From Variovorax sp. dw_308 (GTDB lineage: Bacteria; Pseudomonadota; Gammaproteobacteria; Burkholderiales; Burkholderiaceae_C), in the NCBI RefSeq assembly GCF_019207085.1, contig NZ_JAATOM010000008.1, forward strand, positions 206,633 through 270,632: DNA of 64,000 nt, given 5' to 3'. Shown piece by piece: positions 51,402-59,880 of the stretch. Position 1 is the stretch's first letter. Each line of letters starts with the position of its first letter. The notes under the pieces were generated by a model. It did no database searches. It was not told the DNA's origin and saw only the letters and a list, made by a program, of their open reading frames with translations. Both the position numbers and the translations under genes were made by a program.

Positions 51402-52172
51402 GTGAAACTCGAGGACTACGCCGCCCCCGTCTACCCACCGCAGTGCGCCCACCCGTGCGAGTCGTGCGGGCTGCGTGCCAGTCCCGCATTCACGCCGGTG
51501 TCGGCCGAGGAACTCCTTGCGATTCAGTCGTTCCGCCACGGCGAGCGCATGGTGCAGGCGGGTCGTCCCATCGTCGAGGAGTTCCACGCGAGCCCGCAGC
51601 TCTTCACGCTGTACTCGGGCTGGGCATTCCGCTTCAAGACGCTGAGCGACGGCCGGCGGCAGATCCTCAGCTTCCTGTTGCCCGGCGATTTCATCGGCGT
51701 GCAGGACGAGTTCGCGGATGGCCAGACGCACGGCGTGGAGGCGGCAACGATGGTCACGCTGTGCGTGTTTCCGCGCGATAAGCTTTGGCCCTTGTTCAAC
51801 AGCCAGCCACGGCTCGGCTACGACATCACCTGGCTCGCCGCCCGCGAAGAAAAGATGGTCGACGACAATCTCGTGACCGCGGGCCGGCGCAATGCCACGG
51901 AGCGCATCGCGATGCTGCTCATGCATCTGTATCGCCGCGCCCAGCGGGCCGGCCTCGAGCGCGACGGCTGGGTCGAGTTTCCCTTCAACCAGCAGCACAT
52001 TGCCGATGCGATCGGCCTGTCCCTTGTCCACACCAACAAGACCCTGCGGCGACTTCAGCACCTCGGCCTGCACCAGTTCGACAATGGCTGGCTGCGCATC
52101 CTCGAGCCGAAGGCGCTCGAAGCGCTCGGCGACTATTTCGAAAGGCCCTTGCGGCCGACCCCACTGATCTGA
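51402..52172 (+). CDS. Crp/Fnr-family regulator with FNR-like cysteines (GTG start)
   Basis: A 256-residue regulator with a cyclic-nucleotide-like beta barrel (HGERMVQAGRPIVEEFHA, LSDGRRQILSFLLPGDFIGV), a dimer helix and a winged HTH (NQQHIADAIGLSLVHTNKTLRRL). Four cysteines stand out: Cys15, Cys19 and Cys22 in the order CxxxCxxC, and Cys121 in VTLCVFP. The spacing equals Cys16/20/23 and Cys122 of E. coli FNR; the fourth ligand equivalent to Cys29 is missing. An iron-sulfur cluster is possible but unproven. The recognition helix differs from E. coli FNR, so a different DNA site is expected. The GTG gives the family-typical N terminus. Confidence 0.88.
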   Translation: MKLEDYAAPVYPPQCAHPCESCGLRASPAFTPVSAEELLAIQSFRHGERMVQAGRPIVEEFHASPQLFTLYSGWAFRFKTLSDGRRQILSFLLPGDFIGVQDEFADGQTHGVEAATMVTLCVFPRDKLWPLFNSQPRLGYDITWLAAREEKMVDDNLVTAGRRNATERIAMLLMHLYRRAQRAGLERDGWVEFPFNQQHIADAIGLSLVHTNKTLRRLQHLGLHQFDNGWLRILEPKALEALGDYFERPLRPTPLI

Positions 52173-52189
52173 AAGCGTTCCCGTCGTCC

Positions 52190-53476
52190 ATGAATCTCAA
52201 AGCCCGTTTGCGCCAGGTGTTGGCGGTCGGCGGTATCGAAATGCTCGGGGTGGTCTTCGCAGGCATTGCCGGGCTGCTCATCGTCAATGTCCTGCCCAAG
52301 GATCAATATGCCCAGTACACCTTCCTCGTCGCTGCCTCGAACCTGATGCTGGGCGTGAGCGATCTCGGCCTTGCGCATTGCGTGTTGCCGGTCATCGGCA
52401 CGCGTGCCGGCGAGCATTCATGGGTCGTGGGCGTCTGCAAGCAGGTCTTCAGCTGGCGCTGGGTGATGCTGACGGCGGGCCTGCTGGTGGTGGGGCCCTA
52501 CTGGTACGTCAACTCGAGTGGCCGCGGTTGGCTGGAGCCGGCCTACCTGGTCGGCACGGTGCTGTACTTCGCCATCGTGCTGCTGCAGCTGCGCGAGCAC
52601 TATGCCAACTCGGTGGCGGTGGTGCTCGGGCATATCTCCGCCACCAACCGCATCGCCGCCGCCGCGCTGACGACCCGCCTCGTGCTGATCGGCGTCGTGC
52701 TGCTGCTGCCGGTCACGGATTGGTCGGTCACGGGCATCCTCGGCGCGACGACGGCCTCGGGCATGGTGGCCGTGCAGTTGTACCGAATGGCCTTGCGCAA
52801 GCTGGGCGTGCCCGATGTGCGGCTCGATGCGGCCGATCGCAAGAAGGTGGACCGGCAGGCGCTGAAGATCGTGCTGCCCCTGTTGCCGGCCGGGATCTTC
52901 CTGCAGGTCCAGGGCGTGGCCACGATTTTCCTCGCCTCGCTGTTCGGCTCGACCGACTTGCTGGCCGACGTGGGTGCGTTCGGCCGGCTCGCGATCGTGC
53001 TGACGGTGGTGGATCGCGTGACCGTCGTGTTGCTCTTTCCCGCGCTTGCGCGTGCGCCCGCGGGGCCGCGGCTGGGCAGGATCGTGCTGCGGGTGCACGC
53101 CGCCTACTTGGGCGCGATGGCGCTGGTGCTGTTGAGCGCCGTGTATGGCGGGCACCTGTGGGTCATGTTGCTCGGGGCGAAGTACAACAACCTGGAGCCC
53201 TACGTGTGGATGGTGATTCTCTCGGCCATCCTCATCAATGCCTCGGGCTTCGCCTTCCGCACGCTGGCCGCGCGTGGGCTCACGGCCAAGCAGCACTACA
53301 CCGTGCCGGTGATCATTGCTGTGCAGGTGCTGTATTTCTGGCTGTTCGGCATTTCCGACCTGGTGTCGGTGCTGGGCTTCGGCGTGGCGACCAGCCTGGC
53401 CAATTTCGTGGCGCAATACGCGCTGCTCGGCGCGCGCCTTTCGCACCTGCACGCCGATCAGGACGCCGCCAGCTGA
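52190..53476 (+). CDS. Oligosaccharide flippase / MATE-like membrane protein
   Basis: A 428-residue protein with about 12 membrane helices, beginning QVLAVGGIEMLGVVFAGIAGLLIVNVLP. The layout, with an early DQYAQYTFLVAASNLMLGVSDLG segment, fits the polysaccharide transporter (Wzx-like) group. It would flip lipid-linked sugars across the inner membrane. No glycosyltransferase or EPS gene is next to it, so the substrate is open. It starts 17 bases after the FNR-like gene and may share its transcript. Its last 19 bases overlap the 3' end of the convergent lipoprotein gene. Confidence 0.85.
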   Translation: MNLKARLRQVLAVGGIEMLGVVFAGIAGLLIVNVLPKDQYAQYTFLVAASNLMLGVSDLGLAHCVLPVIGTRAGEHSWVVGVCKQVFSWRWVMLTAGLLVVGPYWYVNSSGRGWLEPAYLVGTVLYFAIVLLQLREHYANSVAVVLGHISATNRIAAAALTTRLVLIGVVLLLPVTDWSVTGILGATTASGMVAVQLYRMALRKLGVPDVRLDAADRKKVDRQALKIVLPLLPAGIFLQVQGVATIFLASLFGSTDLLADVGAFGRLAIVLTVVDRVTVVLLFPALARAPAGPRLGRIVLRVHAAYLGAMALVLLSAVYGGHLWVMLLGAKYNNLEPYVWMVILSAILINASGFAFRTLAARGLTAKQHYTVPVIIAVQVLYFWLFGISDLVSVLGFGVATSLANFVAQYALLGARLSHLHADQDAAS

Positions 53477-54342
53477 CGCACGTCGTTCTCGTAGTCGCGC
53501 AGCCGCCGCGCCGCACGTTCGCGCTGGGACGCGGTGGTGGCGTTGTGCAGGGCGGCGAGGTTGCGGCAACCCTCCACCGACAGGGCTTGCTGGTAATCGC
53601 GCCAGGGGCCGGGCGGCGGATAGGCGATCCTTTGCACGTAGGCGTTCAGCGCGGCCTGCGTGTCCGCCGATGACGGCGGGGCGGCCCGGAGTCCGCGCAG
53701 CAGGGCCAGCGCTTCCTGTTGCCGCAGGCGCCGCTGGGCGTCCATGCGCTCGGCGCTGAAGGCGGACGCCGCGACGAGCCGCCGCAGCAGCTCGCGCTGC
53801 GATGCGTCGAGCGGCCCATAGAAATCTTCATAGCGGTCGAGCATCTGGTCAAAGCGCTTGTCCTGGCGCTGCTCCGGATCGAGCGCGAGCCAGTCCTTGC
53901 GCCAGGCCTCGTTGACCTTGGCGTACTTGCGTTGCAGGTGCTGAAGCTGGTCATCGCCCAGGCTCAGCGCCAGCGTCGCGCCCGGCGCCTCGGCACGCAC
54001 CGCAAAGGCCAGCAGGCGGTCGCGGATCTCGTCGCTGAAGGCGCACACCTGCTCCGGCGTGAGCGTGTCCGGGGCCAGCGCCTGCGCCCTTTGCAGCAGG
54101 GCGACGAACTTGGGCAACTCGTTGCGGCGGTGCCAGTCCAGCAATTGCGCCAGCGCCTCGCGCACGCGCGGAGATTGGGTGGCGTCCAGGTCGACATAGC
54201 CATCGAGCCACCACCATGTCACGGTCGGCAGGTTGTTGTAGGCCAGCCTGACCGAGCTGCAGGCGCACAACAGCGCGCATGCGAGGGCGGCGACGATAAT
54301 CCGCGCCAACTTCCAGCATTGATCGAGCGAGTACGCAGGCAT
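53458..54342 (-). CDS. DUF6279 family lipoprotein
   Basis: A 294-residue lipoprotein. The signal IIVAALACALLCACSS holds the lipobox Cys near residue 28, and the mature start SSVRLAYNNLPTVTWWWLDGYVDLD is typical of DUF6279. The rest is helical and highly charged (for example RKYAKVNEAWRKDWLALDPEQRQDKRF), with no catalytic motif. The family is exported and uncharacterised. Its ATG (54342-54340) shares two bases with the ATG of glmU on the other strand (CATG), so the two genes have overlapping divergent starts. Confidence 0.82.
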   Translation of the reverse strand: MPAYSLDQCWKLARIIVAALACALLCACSSVRLAYNNLPTVTWWWLDGYVDLDATQSPRVREALAQLLDWHRRNELPKFVALLQRAQALAPDTLTPEQVCAFSDEIRDRLLAFAVRAEAPGATLALSLGDDQLQHLQRKYAKVNEAWRKDWLALDPEQRQDKRFDQMLDRYEDFYGPLDASQRELLRRLVAASAFSAERMDAQRRLRQQEALALLRGLRAAPPSSADTQAALNAYVQRIAYPPPGPWRDYQQALSVEGCRNLAALHNATTASQRERAARRLRDYENDVRQLAAS

Positions 54343-55753
54343 GACAGATTTTTCCCACAACAATGAAGGGCCGGTCGACATCGTCGTCATGGCGGCCGGC
54401 AAGGGCACGCGCATGAAGAGCAGTTGGCCCAAAGTGTTGCATCGTTTGGCAGGGCGCGCGCTGGCGCTGCACGTCCTGGACACCGCAGCGCGCCTGCACG
54501 CGCGCTGCGTGGTGGTGGTGACCGGGCATGGCGCCAACGAAGTCGAGGCCGCGCTGGCGGATGCGCCCTGCGCGCCGGTCTTCGCGCGCCAGATGCCTCA
54601 GCTCGGCACCGGCCATGCGGTGCAGCAGGCAGCGCCGCTGCTGCCCGATGACGGCATCGTGGTCGTGCTGTCAGGCGATGTGCCGCTGATCCGAGAGGAC
54701 ACCTTGCGCGCGTTGATCGCGGCCTGTGCTGGCCGCCGGCTTGCGCTGCTGACGATCGACTTCGAGAATCCGACCGGCTACGGTCGCATCCTGCGCGATG
54801 GCGATGCGGTGCAGGCCATCGTGGAGCAGAAGGACGCGACCGAGGCGCAGCGCGCCATCAAGGAGGTCTACAGCGGCGTCATGGCGGTGCCCGCGCGGCT
54901 GCTCAAGCCGTGGCTGGCGCGGCTGGACAACCGCAATGCGCAGGGCGAGTTCTACCTGACCGATATCGTCCGCATGGCCACGCTCGACGGCGTGCCGGTG
55001 GTGGCGCATCGCACCGACGACCACCTGCAGGTCACCGGCGTCAACGACCCGGCCCAGCTTGCGGGCCTGGAGCGCGCATGGCAGCGCCGCCTGGCCGATG
55101 CACTGATGGCGCAGGGCGTGCGGCTGGCCGACCCGGCACGCTTCGACGTGCGCGGCTCGCTGGTGTGCGAGGCCGATGTGGAGATCGATGTCAACTGCGT
55201 CTTCGAAGGCGCGGTGTCATTGGGCGCCGGTGTGACGATCGGCGCCAACTGTGTGATCGCCAACGCGCGCATCGAGACCGGCGCGGTCATCCACCCGTTC
55301 ACCCACATCGACGGCGAGAAGGCCGGCGTGACCGTGGGCGAGGGCTCGCGCATCGGTCCGTTCGCGCGGCTGCGTCCGGGCGCGCGCCTGGGCGCCGAGG
55401 TGCACATCGGCAATTTCGTGGAGGTCAAGAATTCGACGCTCGACGCGGGCGCCAAGGCCAATCACCTGGCCTACCTGGGCGACGCCACGGTCGGTGCGCG
55501 GGTGAACTACGGGGCGGGCAGCATCACCGCCAACTACGACGGCGCCAACAAGCACCGCACCATCATCGGCGACGACGTGCACGTGGGCAGCAACTGCGTG
55601 CTGGTGGCGCCGGTGACCATCGGCGCGGGCGGCACGGTGGGCGGCGGCTCGACGGTGACCAAGTCGACCGCGCCGGGCGCCTTGACCATCGGGCGCAGCA
55701 GGCAAGTGAGCTTCGAGGACTGGAAACGGCCTGTGAAGCAGCCCAAGGGCTGA
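54341..55753 (+). CDS. glmU: Bifunctional GlmU: glucosamine-1-P acetyltransferase / GlcNAc-1-P uridylyltransferase
   Basis: GlmU makes UDP-GlcNAc for peptidoglycan and LPS. The 470-residue protein has the N-terminal uridylyltransferase (VVMAAGKGTRMKSSWPKVLH, QLGTGHAV, VVLSGDVPLI) and a C-terminal left-handed beta helix with hexapeptide repeats (for example VTIGANCVIANARI) and the acetyl-CoA part NYGAGSITANYDGANKHRT. Length and order are normal. The start overlaps the divergent lipoprotein start; an ATG slightly downstream would shorten the N terminus but keep the catalytic motif. A terminator hairpin follows the stop. Confidence 0.97.
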   Translation: MTDFSHNNEGPVDIVVMAAGKGTRMKSSWPKVLHRLAGRALALHVLDTAARLHARCVVVVTGHGANEVEAALADAPCAPVFARQMPQLGTGHAVQQAAPLLPDDGIVVVLSGDVPLIREDTLRALIAACAGRRLALLTIDFENPTGYGRILRDGDAVQAIVEQKDATEAQRAIKEVYSGVMAVPARLLKPWLARLDNRNAQGEFYLTDIVRMATLDGVPVVAHRTDDHLQVTGVNDPAQLAGLERAWQRRLADALMAQGVRLADPARFDVRGSLVCEADVEIDVNCVFEGAVSLGAGVTIGANCVIANARIETGAVIHPFTHIDGEKAGVTVGEGSRIGPFARLRPGARLGAEVHIGNFVEVKNSTLDAGAKANHLAYLGDATVGARVNYGAGSITANYDGANKHRTIIGDDVHVGSNCVLVAPVTIGAGGTVGGGSTVTKSTAPGALTIGRSRQVSFEDWKRPVKQPKG

Positions 55754-55755
55754 AA

Positions 55756-55778
55756 GCGCCCGCCGCCTATGCGGGCGC
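55756..55778. terminator. Bidirectional terminator between glmU and the Lrp gene
   Basis: GCGCCCGC (55756-55763) and GCGGGCGC (55771-55778) form an eight-base perfect stem with a seven-base loop. It begins three bases after the glmU stop and covers the stop codon of the convergent Lrp gene, on whose strand a short T run follows. Confidence 0.6.
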
Positions 55779-56258
55779 GCCCATCGGCACCAGCGGTGCG
55801 AACTTCGCCCGCTTCAGGCTGAAGTACGCCTTGACGTTGCGCACGTTCGCATCGGCCGTGAACAGCCGTTGCTGGAGCGCCAGGTAGTCGGGCATGTCGC
55901 GCGTCGCGACGATCAACACGAAGTCGGGGCCGGGCGACACCCGGTAGCACTGCTGCACCGCGTCGTCGGGCGCGACGCGCGCCTCGAAGGCGTCCAGCGC
56001 CTCGCTGCCCTGGCGGTCCAGCGAAATCTCAACCACCGCCTGCAGGCCATGGCCGAGCAAGGGCGCGAGCTTGTCGGGCGAGAGCAGGGCGATCTCGCGC
56101 TCGATGAGGCCGGCGCCGCGCAGGCGTTGCACGCGGCGCAGGCAGGTGGGCGGCGAGAGATGGAGATCGGCGGCCAGTTGCTGGTTGGTTCGCGATGCGT
56201 CGCGCTGCAAGGCATCTAGCAGGCGCAGATCGGTGGTGTCCAGTGAGATTGATTCCAT
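55767..56258 (-). CDS. Lrp/AsnC-family transcriptional regulator
   Basis: A 163-residue Lrp-type regulator. The N-terminal HTH is LDTTDLRLLDALQRDASRTNQQLAADLHLSPPTCLRRVQRLRGAGLI, and the C-terminal RAM/ligand domain includes CYRVSPGPDFVLIVATRDMPDYL. Such proteins sense amino acids and form octamers. The target is unknown; likely candidates are itself and the divergent DUF481 gene. The ATG is at 56258, giving the normal length. Confidence 0.93.
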   Translation of the reverse strand: MESISLDTTDLRLLDALQRDASRTNQQLAADLHLSPPTCLRRVQRLRGAGLIEREIALLSPDKLAPLLGHGLQAVVEISLDRQGSEALDAFEARVAPDDAVQQCYRVSPGPDFVLIVATRDMPDYLALQQRLFTADANVRNVKAYFSLKRAKFAPLVPMGAPA

Positions 56259-56626
56259 GGTTGGCGCGATTCTGGAGGAAAACTCCGTCGATCGGGATCC
56301 ATGACATCGGATTTCATGAATCGATGTGCAATGAAATGTTCGCTCAAGCGCGGGTTCGGCGCGAGTCGCTTTCGGCCCCAGAGTTGCAATGCAAAGGTCG
56401 AACGAGACCAATGCCACGCGCTGGATTTGACTTATTTCACGGTTCGCGCGCCTGTACGCCGAAAGTTCGATTTGCGTGGGTCGCGGCGGCGCAAGCGGGT
56501 CAACTCGGTCGTCCAAAGAGGCGTTCCGGGCCAGTGAATACAAGCCCCTCCGTGCCTATGAAACCTTGATTCCTCCCGCACCTCCCCACGCGCTTCAAGA
56601 ACACATGACTTCGATTTCAGGGACCC
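56259..56626. promoter_or_regulatory. Divergent region between the Lrp gene and the DUF481 gene
   Basis: A 368-base gap without a gene. Forty-seven bases before the Lrp start lies an imperfect palindrome at 56305-56326: CATCG(G)ATT and AATCGATG around TCATG. Lrp-type proteins often bind such AT-rich dyads, so this is a candidate autoregulatory site. AGGGA precedes the DUF481 start. Confidence 0.4.
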
Positions 56627-57441
56627 ATGAACCGTACTTCTTCCAGACTGTCACAAATCACCCGCCTGTCTGCGGCCTTCGTCGCAACGCTGGGCGTCCT
56701 CGCCACCGCGCACGCGCAAACCGTGAAGGCGCCGCCTCCAGTGGTGGCCCCGGCACCTGCAGCGGCGCCCGTCACGCCGCTGGACAACCAATGGCATGGC
56801 GGCATCTCGATCGGCGGGGCAGCCGCGTCGGGCAATGCATCTTCCTTCGTACTCTCTGGCGCGGCGGACGGCGTCAAGGCGACAGCGCAGGACAAGATCT
56901 CGCTGTGGGGCATCGCAAACTACGGCACCAGCAAGAACAACGGCGTGAAGACGGCCAATTCCGACAGCCTGCGCCTGGGTGGCCGCTACGACTACAACCT
57001 GACGCAACGCGTGTTCGCATTCGGCACGGCAGAAGGCGAGACCAACAAGGTGGCCGGGCTGCGTTCACGCATCGGCGCGGACGTGGGCGCTGGCTATCAC
57101 ATCGTCCAGACGCCGGACACCAGCTTCGACGTCTACGCCGTGTCGGTGCGGCGAACCTGCGCTACACGGACGGCACCTCGGCCAGCGGCGCTGAACTCCT
57201 GTTTGGCGAGCAATCCTCGCATCGGCTGAGTTCGACCACGTCGTTCAGGCAACGGCTGGAGTTCCGCCCGGGCAGCGGCGACCTCGGCACGCTGACCACC
57301 TTCGACGCCGGCCTGGCCACCGCCATTTCCGGCGCCTGGACGCTCAATACCGGCGTGACCGTGCGCCATGCCTCCAAGGTGCCGGTGGGCCGCAAGACGA
57401 CCGATGCCCTGCTCACCGTGGGCTTTGGCTACAAGTACTGA
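56627..57441 (+). pseudogene. DUF481 (YdiY-like) outer membrane protein, single-base frameshift
   Basis: The frame from the ATG at 56627 gives a signal peptide (ITRLSAAFVATLGVLATAHA), a proline/alanine linker, and the DUF481 start WHGGISIGGAAASGNASSF. It stays in frame until DTSFDVYA near 57139. The next frame then continues with VGAANLRYTDGTSASGAELLFGEQ and ends in DALLTVGFGYKY at 57441, a typical DUF481 C terminus. Adding one G in GCCGTGTCGG at 57138-57147 would restore DVYAGVGAANL. Because both halves are otherwise clean, this may be a recent mutation or a sequence error. DUF481 proteins are outer-membrane barrels, some salt-induced. Confidence 0.8.
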
Positions 57442-57542
57442 GCGACCCCGTTGACGGGCCGCGCCCGGCCCCCGCTCCGCGGGGGATCGCGTCGGATGGC
57501 ACGGCCAGTTTGAGAAGAGCCATCGCCACCTGTGACTTCGGC

Positions 57543-57562
57543 CCCGCTTCGGCGGGCTTTTT
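57543..57562 (+). terminator. Rho-independent terminator of the DUF481 gene
   Basis: CCCGC-TTCG-GCGGG forms a five-base stem with a stable TTCG tetraloop, followed by CTTTTTC. It lies 100 bases after the DUF481 stop. A second hairpin CCCCCGC-TCC-GCGGGGG at 57469-57485 has no T run. Confidence 0.75.
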
Positions 57563-57588
57563 CTTGGTCGGCAACGGCAGCGATGTGG

Positions 57589-57627
57589 ATGTTTATTCCG
57601 AAATGAAAAGTAAAAGGGAATAAACAT
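57589..57627. promoter_or_regulatory. 11-bp inverted repeat in the glmS leader
   Basis: ATGTTTATTCC (57589-57599) and GGAATAAACAT (57617-57627) are perfect inverted arms around a 17-base, A-rich spacer. The motif lies 118 bases before the glmS start and directly after the upstream terminator, so it is either an operator or a leader hairpin. Its AT-rich composition stands out from the GC-rich surroundings. Confidence 0.6.
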
Positions 57628-57744
57628 TCAAAAATGACTATGGAAGAAATTTATAGTCAATTTATGGTGATTATTGGAAGCTTAGTTTTTGTCCTGACGC
57701 CTACCATTCGCACTCTCTGGTCAATCTCAACAAGGCAATTTCCT

Positions 57745-59625
57745 ATGTGCGGCATCGTCGGCGCGGCTTCCCATCGCAACATCGTCCCGGTCCTGGTCCA
57801 GGGCCTTCAGCGGCTCGAATACCGCGGCTATGACTCCTGCGGCGTGGCCGTGCACGCGGGCGGGCTGACGCGCGCACGCACCACCTCGCGCGTCGCGGAC
57901 CTGCTGACCCAGGTCGCAGAAGACAAGATCGAAGGCCTCACCGGCATCGCCCACACGCGCTGGGCCACGCACGGTGCGCCGGCCGTGCACAACGCCCACC
58001 CGCATTTCAGCCACGGCACAGGCGAGGGCGCGGAAACCATCCGGCCGGCCCGCATCGCGCTGGTCCACAACGGCATCATCGAGAACCACGAGTCGCTGCG
58101 TGCAGCGCTGCAGGCCAGGGGCTACGTCTTCCACAGCCAGACCGACACCGAGGTCATCGCCCACCTGATCGACAGCCTCTACGACGGCGACCTGTTCGAG
58201 GCGGTCAAGGCCGCGGTGCTGCAATTGCACGGCGCGTACGCGATCGCGGTGATCTGCCGCGACGAACCGCATCGCGTGATCGGCGCGCGCGCTGGCTCGC
58301 CGCTGATCCTCGGCGTGGGCAAGGACGGCACCGAGAACTTCCTGGCCAGCGACGCGATGGCGCTGGCCGGCGTGACCGACCAGATCGTCTACCTCGACGA
58401 AGGCGACGTGATCGACCTGCAGCCGGGCAAGTACTGGATCGTCGATCGCGCGCACAAGCCGGTGATGCGCCAGGTTCGCACCGTGCAGGCGCACAGCGGC
58501 GCGGCCGAGCTCGGTCCGTATCGCCACTACATGCAGAAGGAAATCTTCGAGCAGCCGCGCGCCATCGCCGACACGCTCGAAGGCGTGGTGGGCATCGCAC
58601 CCGAACTGTTCGACGGCGTGACGAATGACGGCAGCACCGGCGCCAGTGCGCACCGCGTATTCAAGGAGATCGACAAGGTCCTGATCCTGGCCTGCGGCAC
58701 CAGCTATTACAGCGGCTGCACGGCCAAGTACTGGCTCGAGAGCATCGCCAGGATACCGACGCAGGTCGAGATCGCCAGCGAATACCGTTATCGCGATTCG
58801 GTGCCTGACCCGAAGACGCTGATCGTCACGATCACGCAGTCCGGCGAAACCGCCGACACGCTGGCCGCGCTCAAGCATGCGCGCAGCCTGGGCATGGAAC
58901 AGACGCTGACCATCTGCAACGTGGCCACCAGCGCGATGGTGCGCGAATGCAAGCTGGCCTACATCACGCGCGCCGGCGTCGAGATCGGCGTGGCATCGAC
59001 GAAGGCCTTCACGACGCAGCTGGCGGGCCTGTTCCTGCTGACGCTCGCGCTCGCGCAAGCCAAGGGGCGGCTCACGGACGAGGACGAGGCGAAGTACCTG
59101 CAGGAGATGCGACACCTGCCGGTGGCGCTGCAATCGGTGCTGGCGCTGGAGCCGCAGATCATCAGCTGGTCGGAGGACTTCGCGCGCAAGGAAAACGCGC
59201 TGTTCCTCGGCCGCGGGCTGCACTACCCGATCGCGCTCGAAGGTGCGCTCAAGCTCAAGGAAGTCACGTACATCCACGCCGAGGCGTATGCCGCGGGTGA
59301 ACTCAAGCACGGACCGCTGGCGCTGGTCACGAGCGAGATGCCGGTCGTGACCGTGGCGCCGAACGATGCACTCCTGGAGAAGCTCAAGAGCAACCTGCAG
59401 GAAGTCCGCGCGCGCGGCGGCGTGCTGTACGTGCTGGCCGACGGCGACACCAGGATCGAAAGCAGCGATGGCGTGCACGTCATTCGCATGCCGGAGCACT
59501 ACGGTGCGCTGTCGCCGCTGCTGCACGTGGTGCCGCTGCAGTTGCTGGCGTATCACACGGCGTGTGCGCGCGGCACGGACGTGGACAAGCCACGCAACCT
59601 GGCCAAGAGCGTGACGGTGGAGTGA
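57745..59625 (+). CDS. glmS: Glutamine-fructose-6-phosphate aminotransferase GlmS
   Basis: GlmS makes glucosamine-6-phosphate, the first step to UDP-GlcNAc. The 626-residue enzyme begins MCGIVGAASHRN, so Cys2 becomes the N-terminal nucleophile after Met removal. The glutaminase domain shows LEYRGYDSCGV, GIAHTRWATHGAP and HNGIIENHE. Two SIS domains follow (LACGTSYYSG, ITQSGETADTLAAL, STKAFTTQLAG) and a normal end, NLAKSVTVE. The frame stays open for 37 codons upstream (ATG at 57634) with AT-rich codons, but the need for an N-terminal Cys makes the ATG at 57745 the functional start, with AAGG upstream. Confidence 0.96.
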   Translation: MCGIVGAASHRNIVPVLVQGLQRLEYRGYDSCGVAVHAGGLTRARTTSRVADLLTQVAEDKIEGLTGIAHTRWATHGAPAVHNAHPHFSHGTGEGAETIRPARIALVHNGIIENHESLRAALQARGYVFHSQTDTEVIAHLIDSLYDGDLFEAVKAAVLQLHGAYAIAVICRDEPHRVIGARAGSPLILGVGKDGTENFLASDAMALAGVTDQIVYLDEGDVIDLQPGKYWIVDRAHKPVMRQVRTVQAHSGAAELGPYRHYMQKEIFEQPRAIADTLEGVVGIAPELFDGVTNDGSTGASAHRVFKEIDKVLILACGTSYYSGCTAKYWLESIARIPTQVEIASEYRYRDSVPDPKTLIVTITQSGETADTLAALKHARSLGMEQTLTICNVATSAMVRECKLAYITRAGVEIGVASTKAFTTQLAGLFLLTLALAQAKGRLTDEDEAKYLQEMRHLPVALQSVLALEPQIISWSEDFARKENALFLGRGLHYPIALEGALKLKEVTYIHAEAYAAGELKHGPLALVTSEMPVVTVAPNDALLEKLKSNLQEVRARGGVLYVLADGDTRIESSDGVHVIRMPEHYGALSPLLHVVPLQLLAYHTACARGTDVDKPRNLAKSVTVE

Positions 59626-59848
59626 TGCGATTGTGGTGTTCCGGCCGTGACCGATGGGAATAATGTCTGTCGGGAGCGAAATAAAAATTGTCGGAACTTC
59701 GCCGCCGGCTGGATCTGTAACATGGTCGATCGGCGGGGGCTGACACGATTCTCCTTCCCCGTAGAAACTTGATGGGGCCTGCTCCGCGGGCCTCACTCCA
59801 TGCCTTGTGAACGCCTCGCGCGCGACTCGGGCATTCTTTCCCGCTGCT

Positions 59849-59869
59849 AGAGTCAAGCATCCCGACTCT
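59849..59869 (+). promoter_or_regulatory. Hairpin next to the ribosome site of the H-NS-like gene
   Basis: AGAGTC-AAGCATCCC-GACTCT is a perfect six-base inverted repeat that ends at the Shine-Dalgarno sequence TTGGAG of the next gene. It could bind the protein itself or restrict ribosome access. Confidence 0.45.
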
Positions 59870-59880
59870 TGGAGTGACCG

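Noticed and set aside
57634..57744. N-terminal extension of GlmS from the ATG at 57634
   Set aside because: GlmS needs its Cys at position 2 for glutaminase activity, so the ATG at 57745 is the functional start.
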